From a bacterium (lineage in GTDB: Bacteria > Thermosulfidibacterota > Thermosulfidibacteria > Thermosulfidibacterales > JALWSI01): a stretch of 26,947 nucleotides of DNA. A program made the position numbers and the translations under genes. The stretch spans positions 1 to 26,947 of the forward strand of contig JALWSI010000059.1 of the NCBI GenBank assembly GCA_027080315.1. The letters are read 5' to 3'. Shown one piece after another: positions 23,362 through 26,947 of this stretch (its first letter is position 1; each line of letters begins with the position of its first letter). Below the pieces are notes generated by a model. That model saw only the letters and a list, made by a program, of their open reading frames with translations. It made no database searches and had not been told where the DNA came from.

Positions 23362-23374
23362 AAACGGAGCGTTT
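23362..23374. promoter_or_regulatory. operator-like inverted repeat O1 (AAACG-N3-CGTTT)
   Basis: Five-base half-sites around GAG lie directly over the expected start of transcription and touch the -10 element of the regulator promoter. A protein bound here should block initiation. Confidence 0.55.
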
Positions 23375-23402
23375 TTCTACGTATAAAGGTGGGGGTTGTC
23401 AA
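23374..23402 (-). promoter_or_regulatory. sigma70-type promoter of the regulator-polyamine operon
   Basis: On the minus strand, perfect TTGACA (23402-23397), a 17-bp spacer and TAGAAA (23379-23374). Transcription should begin near 23367, giving a leader of about 68 nt before GTG 23299. It is the only convincing promoter in the 151-bp gap before the seven-gene operon. Confidence 0.65.
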
Positions 23403-23450
23403 CAGGGTGGGATAAAAAATTTTTGGGGAGTTTTTATAGGAGGGAATATC

Positions 23451-24203
23451 TTAAGCGCGAGGCCTAAGATACTGAATTGCCTTAGATAAAGGCTTTTTTA
23501 CTACAATGGCGGGGCTCATTGGCAGTTTATTAATCTTCCAGGCCCGGTAGCATTCCAAATTGGCTTGAATGATGTTTTTTATGCTCCTATTGCTGGTGCC
23601 GCCGGTTCTCATCTTCACCAGCACCTCAGGTATATAAAATGTACTTACCTTGTACCTCTCTAAAAAACGAAGCATGATCTCGTAGTCGGCGGCAATCTTT
23701 AGGTCCGTGTTGAAACCTCCGTACTTTTCGTAAACAGACCTTTTCACAAAAAAGGTGGGATGGGGTGGATGCCAGCCTGTGCAAAAGAGCCCTTTGGTGT
23801 ACGGTGAGGATTTCCAATGCCTAACAACCTTAGAAAGCGTGGCGTCCATATAAAGCAGATCTCCGTAGCAGCTATCCACATTATGCTCTTTCACAGTCTC
23901 AACCACGGTCTTCACCACAGACTCATGGCAGTAAAGATCATCGGCATTTAAAAAGCCCACCAGATCTCCTTTAGCCAAGGCAAGTCCCTTATTCATAGCG
24001 TGATATATACCCTCATCGGGCTCAGACACCATCTTGGTCACCCTACCCCCAAGCTGCCTCACAAGTTCCACAGTGTTATCAGCAGAACCGCCATCAATAA
24101 CTATGTGCTCAACATGGGAATGGTTCTGGGTGGCAACGGAATTTATGGTATCGGCAATGGTATCAGCGGCGTTCAGGCAAACGGTTATTATGGAAACGAG
24201 CAC
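23451..24203 (-). CDS. glycosyltransferase family 2
   Basis: 250 residues with a GT-A fold, typical of surface-polysaccharide synthesis. The nucleotide-binding start SIITVCLNAADTIADTINSV is at 4-23. VIDGGSADNT (35-44) and EPDEGIYHAMNKGLALAKGD (61-80) follow, and the metal-binding acidic pair is NADD (86-89). HPPHPTFFVKRSVYEKYGGF and IAADYEIMLRFLERY form the acceptor region seen in WcaA-like enzymes. The start is GTG 24203, 20 nt after the carbamoyltransferase stop, with no visible ribosome site. Translation may be coupled to the gene before or the level low. Last gene of the glycan block; the sugar is not predictable. Confidence 0.93.
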   Translation of the reverse strand: MLVSIITVCLNAADTIADTINSVATQNHSHVEHIVIDGGSADNTVELVRQLGGRVTKMVSEPDEGIYHAMNKGLALAKGDLVGFLNADDLYCHESVVKTVVETVKEHNVDSCYGDLLYMDATLSKVVRHWKSSPYTKGLFCTGWHPPHPTFFVKRSVYEKYGGFNTDLKIAADYEIMLRFLERYKVSTFYIPEVLVKMRTGGTSNRSIKNIIQANLECYRAWKINKLPMSPAIVVKKPLSKAIQYLRPRA

Positions 24204-24223
24204 AACTAAAATTAACGCCCACG

Positions 24224-25981
24224 CTATCTACTGATAATATGGTTCCCCAAAACCAAGACGTCCATTTTGGTCCTTAAAAAACAATCCAAAGCCTCCTTAG
24301 GAGTACAAACTATGGGTTCGTTCTCATTGAAAGAGGTATTTAGAAGAACTGGCACCCCGGTTAACCCATAAAAAGCTTTTATTAATCTATAATATAAGGG
24401 GTTCTGACATTCTTCAACCGTCTGCAATCTACCAGTCCCATCCACATGCGTAACAGCGGGTATTATCTCTCTCTTCTCAGGCTTCACACTAAACACCATA
24501 AGCATAAAAGGGACAGGGTAGTCTGTTTCAAAGTACTCTCCGGTGTGCTCCCTCAATATGGAAGGAGCAAAGGGACGGAATGGTTCCCTGCGCTTGATCC
24601 TTGCATTTAGCACATCCTTCATTTCAGCCCTGCGGGGATCCACCACGATACTTCTATTGCCCAACGCTCGCGGTCCCCACTCCATCCTTCCCTGGAACCA
24701 CCCTACAACCTTACCCTCGGCAATAGCCCGAGTCGTCTTCATGCACAGCTCTTCCTCGTCATCAGCCCTTTCCACAGAACAACTCATCTCCTCCAACTCT
24801 TTCCTATACGCTGATAGCTGTTCACTTATCTTTTCATCGCTAAACTCAGGCCCCCAATAGGCATGTTCCAGAACAAAACCCCTGGGATAACCAAGAACGC
24901 TATTGTAAACGTAAAAAGCAGCTCCTATTGCTCCACCGGCATCTCCAGCTGCAGGGTGTATAAAGACCTCCTCAAAAGGGGTGTTCTCAAAGATCTTCCC
25001 ATTGGCCACACTGTTCATGGCGCAACCACCGGCCAAAGCCAGTCTCTTACAGCCCGTCTTCCTGTAAACCTGATTCAGAACATGAAAAAATACCTCTTCG
25101 TATCTCTGCTGAAGGGAAGCTGCTATATCCCTGTGTCTATCTGTGATCTTTTCATCCCTTCCTTTCCTGGGCGGGCCCAGTAATTCTTCAATCTTCCAGG
25201 AATAAACGGGCCCCATCTCAGGCTCTCCCTCCTCCCAGGTCATAGAGACTCCCTCGGAGTGATGAATAAAGAAGTCCAGATCCAGCTCGAAAAACCCCTC
25301 CAACTCATCTGAAACCCTGACAATACTTCGCATTTCGGACATAAAAGAGGGTTCTCCGTAAGCCGCCAGACCCATCACCTTATACTCGTCCCCGTATTTT
25401 GGAAAACCCAAGTACTGGGTAAAAGCCAGATAGAAAAGCCCCAGCGAATGGGGAAAAAACGTCCTCCCTGCCACCTGCAACACATTACCAGAGCCTTTTC
25501 CCCACATGGCCCCCACAAAATCCCCAAATCCATCCACAGAAACCAAGGCCGCTTCGTCAAAAGTAGAAACCAAAAAAGAACTGGCCAAATGGGCCACATG
25601 ATGCTCCACATTGTGAACCCTGGCTTTAAGCTCTTTCGGCTCGCCCCCCAGTCCCTTGCACAAAGCCTCTTTAACATCTCCGATCTTCATAGCGTTCTTA
25701 AGCCTGTTGGTAACCAGATTTAGGGAAGGCCTCTTCCTGAATGCAAAAAGGACCTTTTTCATGATATTGGCCTTAGGATTCCGGTTAATGGCAATATGGT
25801 CCACGTCCTTAAGCTCGATCCCTGCCTCCTGCAGGCAGTATTTAACGGCATTAACAGGCAATCCAGCCCAGTGCTTTACCCTGACAAAGCGCTCCTCTTC
25901 AGCAGCAGCAATAAGCTTTCCATCAACAACAACACATGCCGCAGCATCACCATGATAAGCATTAAGACCAAGAACAATCAT
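24224..25981 (-). CDS. carbamoyltransferase, NodU/CmcH/TobZ family
   Basis: Adds a carbamoyl group, from carbamoyl phosphate and ATP, to a hydroxyl, usually on a sugar. 585 residues, full length. The N-terminal ASKHA-type domain starts MIVLGLNAYHGDAAACVV and has EEERFVRVKH. The metal site region is NVEHHVAHLASSFLV (about 124-138), and LAGGCAMNSVANGKIF with HPAAGDAGGAIGAAF closes the domain. The C-terminal YrdC-like domain has VVGWFQGRMEWGPRALGNRS and FRPFAPSILRE. AAGGAGG lies four bases before ATG 25981. Between a GT4 and a GT2, it probably decorates a surface polysaccharide or LPS sugar. More AT-rich than the operons to its left. Confidence 0.96.
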   Translation of the reverse strand: MIVLGLNAYHGDAAACVVVDGKLIAAAEEERFVRVKHWAGLPVNAVKYCLQEAGIELKDVDHIAINRNPKANIMKKVLFAFRKRPSLNLVTNRLKNAMKIGDVKEALCKGLGGEPKELKARVHNVEHHVAHLASSFLVSTFDEAALVSVDGFGDFVGAMWGKGSGNVLQVAGRTFFPHSLGLFYLAFTQYLGFPKYGDEYKVMGLAAYGEPSFMSEMRSIVRVSDELEGFFELDLDFFIHHSEGVSMTWEEGEPEMGPVYSWKIEELLGPPRKGRDEKITDRHRDIAASLQQRYEEVFFHVLNQVYRKTGCKRLALAGGCAMNSVANGKIFENTPFEEVFIHPAAGDAGGAIGAAFYVYNSVLGYPRGFVLEHAYWGPEFSDEKISEQLSAYRKELEEMSCSVERADDEEELCMKTTRAIAEGKVVGWFQGRMEWGPRALGNRSIVVDPRRAEMKDVLNARIKRREPFRPFAPSILREHTGEYFETDYPVPFMLMVFSVKPEKREIIPAVTHVDGTGRLQTVEECQNPLYYRLIKAFYGLTGVPVLLNTSFNENEPIVCTPKEALDCFLRTKMDVLVLGNHIISR

Positions 25982-25996
25982 TTTGCCTCCTTAATA

Positions 25997-26947
25997 TTAA
26001 ACCCCTTTTTCATTTATAACCCGCTGATATAGCTGTATAACATGCTCTGCGACATTATCCCAAGTAAATTTTTGCATTATTAAACGCCTTCCATTCTCCC
26101 CCATCTTTTTTAGCATTCTTGGAGTATTCAATAAGCTCTTTAACGCCAAAGTAAGTTGATTAACGTCAGGCTCTATTACAAATCCAGCATTAGCAGAACA
26201 CACCTCGGAAAAGTTACATTGACGCGTTATAATCACCGGAAGCCCACAAAACATAGCCTCCAAAATCGCCATACTAAAGCCCTCAGAATAAGACGGCAGT
26301 ACAAAAATATCCGCGCAGTTTAAAATGGCTATCTTCTCATCCTCTGCTAACATACCGGTAAAGATCACTTTATCACGAATCCCTTCCTCTATGAGCATTC
26401 GTTCTACAACAGCACTATACCCATCAGTATCAGGCCCAGCCACAACTAAGTAAATATCTTCCATGTTTTTAGCTACCATACCAAAGGCCTTAGCCAAGAT
26501 ATCAAGCCCTTTTATTGGGTGAATACGACCTGAAAAAAGTATAACTCGCTTATCCTTTAATTCAGGACAACGTTCTTTTAGATCTTTAAGCTGTGAAGAT
26601 TCTAAAAATCTCTTTGGATTAACGCCATTCGGTATAGTCTTAACAGTAGTATACACTCCAAAAGTTTCTATGCTCTTTTTTTCTTCTTGAGTAATAGCAT
26701 GAATAGCAGCAGCTTTATTCAGCAAATGCTTCTGAATAATAGCAGCATATATTTTTTTTCTGAAACCCTTATATCTCAAAGCCTGAGGCTCTAAAGCCCC
26801 ATGTATAGTCACAATAAAAGGTTTTTTATGTTTACAAGCAGCTAAGCAAGCTACAAAATGAGGATAATGCCAAATCTCATGAATATGAATAAGATCAAAG
26901 TTTTTAGTTTCGCAAGCCAACGCTTTAGTCAATTGGGTAGAATAAGC
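25997..26947 (-). CDS. glycosyltransferase family 4, N-terminus outside window
   Basis: The open frame runs off the right edge, so the true start is beyond the window; the TTG at 26932 is only an internal codon. The visible 316 residues include DLIHIHEIWHYPHFV and TIHGALEPQALRYKGF in the acceptor domain. The donor domain has IPNGVNPKRF, ILFSGRIHPIKGLDILAKAF and PSYSEGFSMAILEAMFCGLP, the last holding the E-x7-E motif of GT4 enzymes. It ends with FTWDNVAEHVIQLYQRVINE. It is 15 nt upstream of the carbamoyltransferase. It is strongly AT-rich, with many ATA and TTA codons, which suggests a transferred glycan cluster continuing to the right. Donor and acceptor sugars are unknown. Confidence 0.95.
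   Translation of the reverse strand, partial: AYSTQLTKALACETKNFDLIHIHEIWHYPHFVACLAACKHKKPFIVTIHGALEPQALRYKGFRKKIYAAIIQKHLLNKAAAIHAITQEEKKSIETFGVYTTVKTIPNGVNPKRFLESSQLKDLKERCPELKDKRVILFSGRIHPIKGLDILAKAFGMVAKNMEDIYLVVAGPDTDGYSAVVERMLIEEGIRDKVIFTGMLAEDEKIAILNCADIFVLPSYSEGFSMAILEAMFCGLPVIITRQCNFSEVCSANAGFVIEPDVNQLTLALKSLLNTPRMLKKMGENGRRLIMQKFTWDNVAEHVIQLYQRVINEKGV

Noticed and set aside
23403-23450. Terminator after the GT2 gene around AAAAAATTTTT
   Set aside because: The palindrome is only A/T with no GC-rich stem before it, so no intrinsic terminator can be claimed.
1-26947. CRISPR array, insertion sequence, prophage, toxin-antitoxin or defence genes
   Set aside because: No regularly spaced repeats, transposase, integrase or toxin-like pairs were seen on either strand.

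Overview
The window looks like chromosomal DNA of a Gram-negative bacterium. An LptD-type outer-membrane protein, a heptosyltransferase-family enzyme and a very large AsmA-like protein all point to an outer membrane carrying LPS. Arginine codons lean strongly to AGA/AGG, and the polyamine genes include a pyruvoyl-dependent arginine decarboxylase. Both fit a deep-branching lineage such as Desulfobacterota or a relative, possibly thermophilic. This is inference; no rRNA or other phylogenetic marker was checked. Most of the window is tightly packed housekeeping operons with ATGA/GTGA junctions and very little intergenic DNA.

Layout. (1) 1-2132: the tail of a DUF1847-type protein, then a membrane diguanylate cyclase whose sensor half is much more AT-rich than its GGDEF half. 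(2) 2136-4341, minus strand: cmk, a TPR protein and hisA. A compact promoter region divides them from a second TPR gene on the plus strand (4430-5482). (3) 5584-6373: tandem tRNA-Ala(CGC) and tRNA-Val(CAC) behind a good sigma70 promoter, a small zinc ribbon and an HU-family protein followed by a strong hairpin. (4) 6560-18754, plus strand: ten closely spaced genes, ybbR-glmM-pdxJ-pgpA-lptD-TPR-GT9-AsmA-queE-flavoprotein. They link peptidoglycan/LPS precursor supply (GlmM), phospholipid synthesis (PgpA), LPS insertion (LptD), LPS-core-type glycosylation and AsmA-type lipid transport. (5) 18964-23299, minus strand: seven genes, XRE/cupin regulator-speD-pdaD-speE-CDP-alcohol phosphatidyltransferase-membrane protein-rsmG. 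(6) 23451-26947, minus strand: an AT-richer surface-glycan block with GT2, a NodU/CmcH-type carbamoyltransferase and a GT4 cut off by the window edge.

The most interesting unit is the polyamine operon. It encodes ArgDC, AdoMetDC and an aminopropyltransferase but no agmatinase. It begins with an XRE-cupin regulator whose own promoter overlaps two AAACG/CGTTT operator-like palindromes, and it continues into a phosphatidylinositol-phosphate-synthase-like enzyme, an uncharacterised membrane protein with a His-rich motif, and an rsmG with a serine-rich insertion. Other points: a YbbR gene without cdaA beside it, interleaved inverted repeats with pseudoknot topology between two convergent operons, and the composition break inside the diguanylate cyclase. 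No CRISPR array, insertion sequence, phage gene or obvious defence system was seen.
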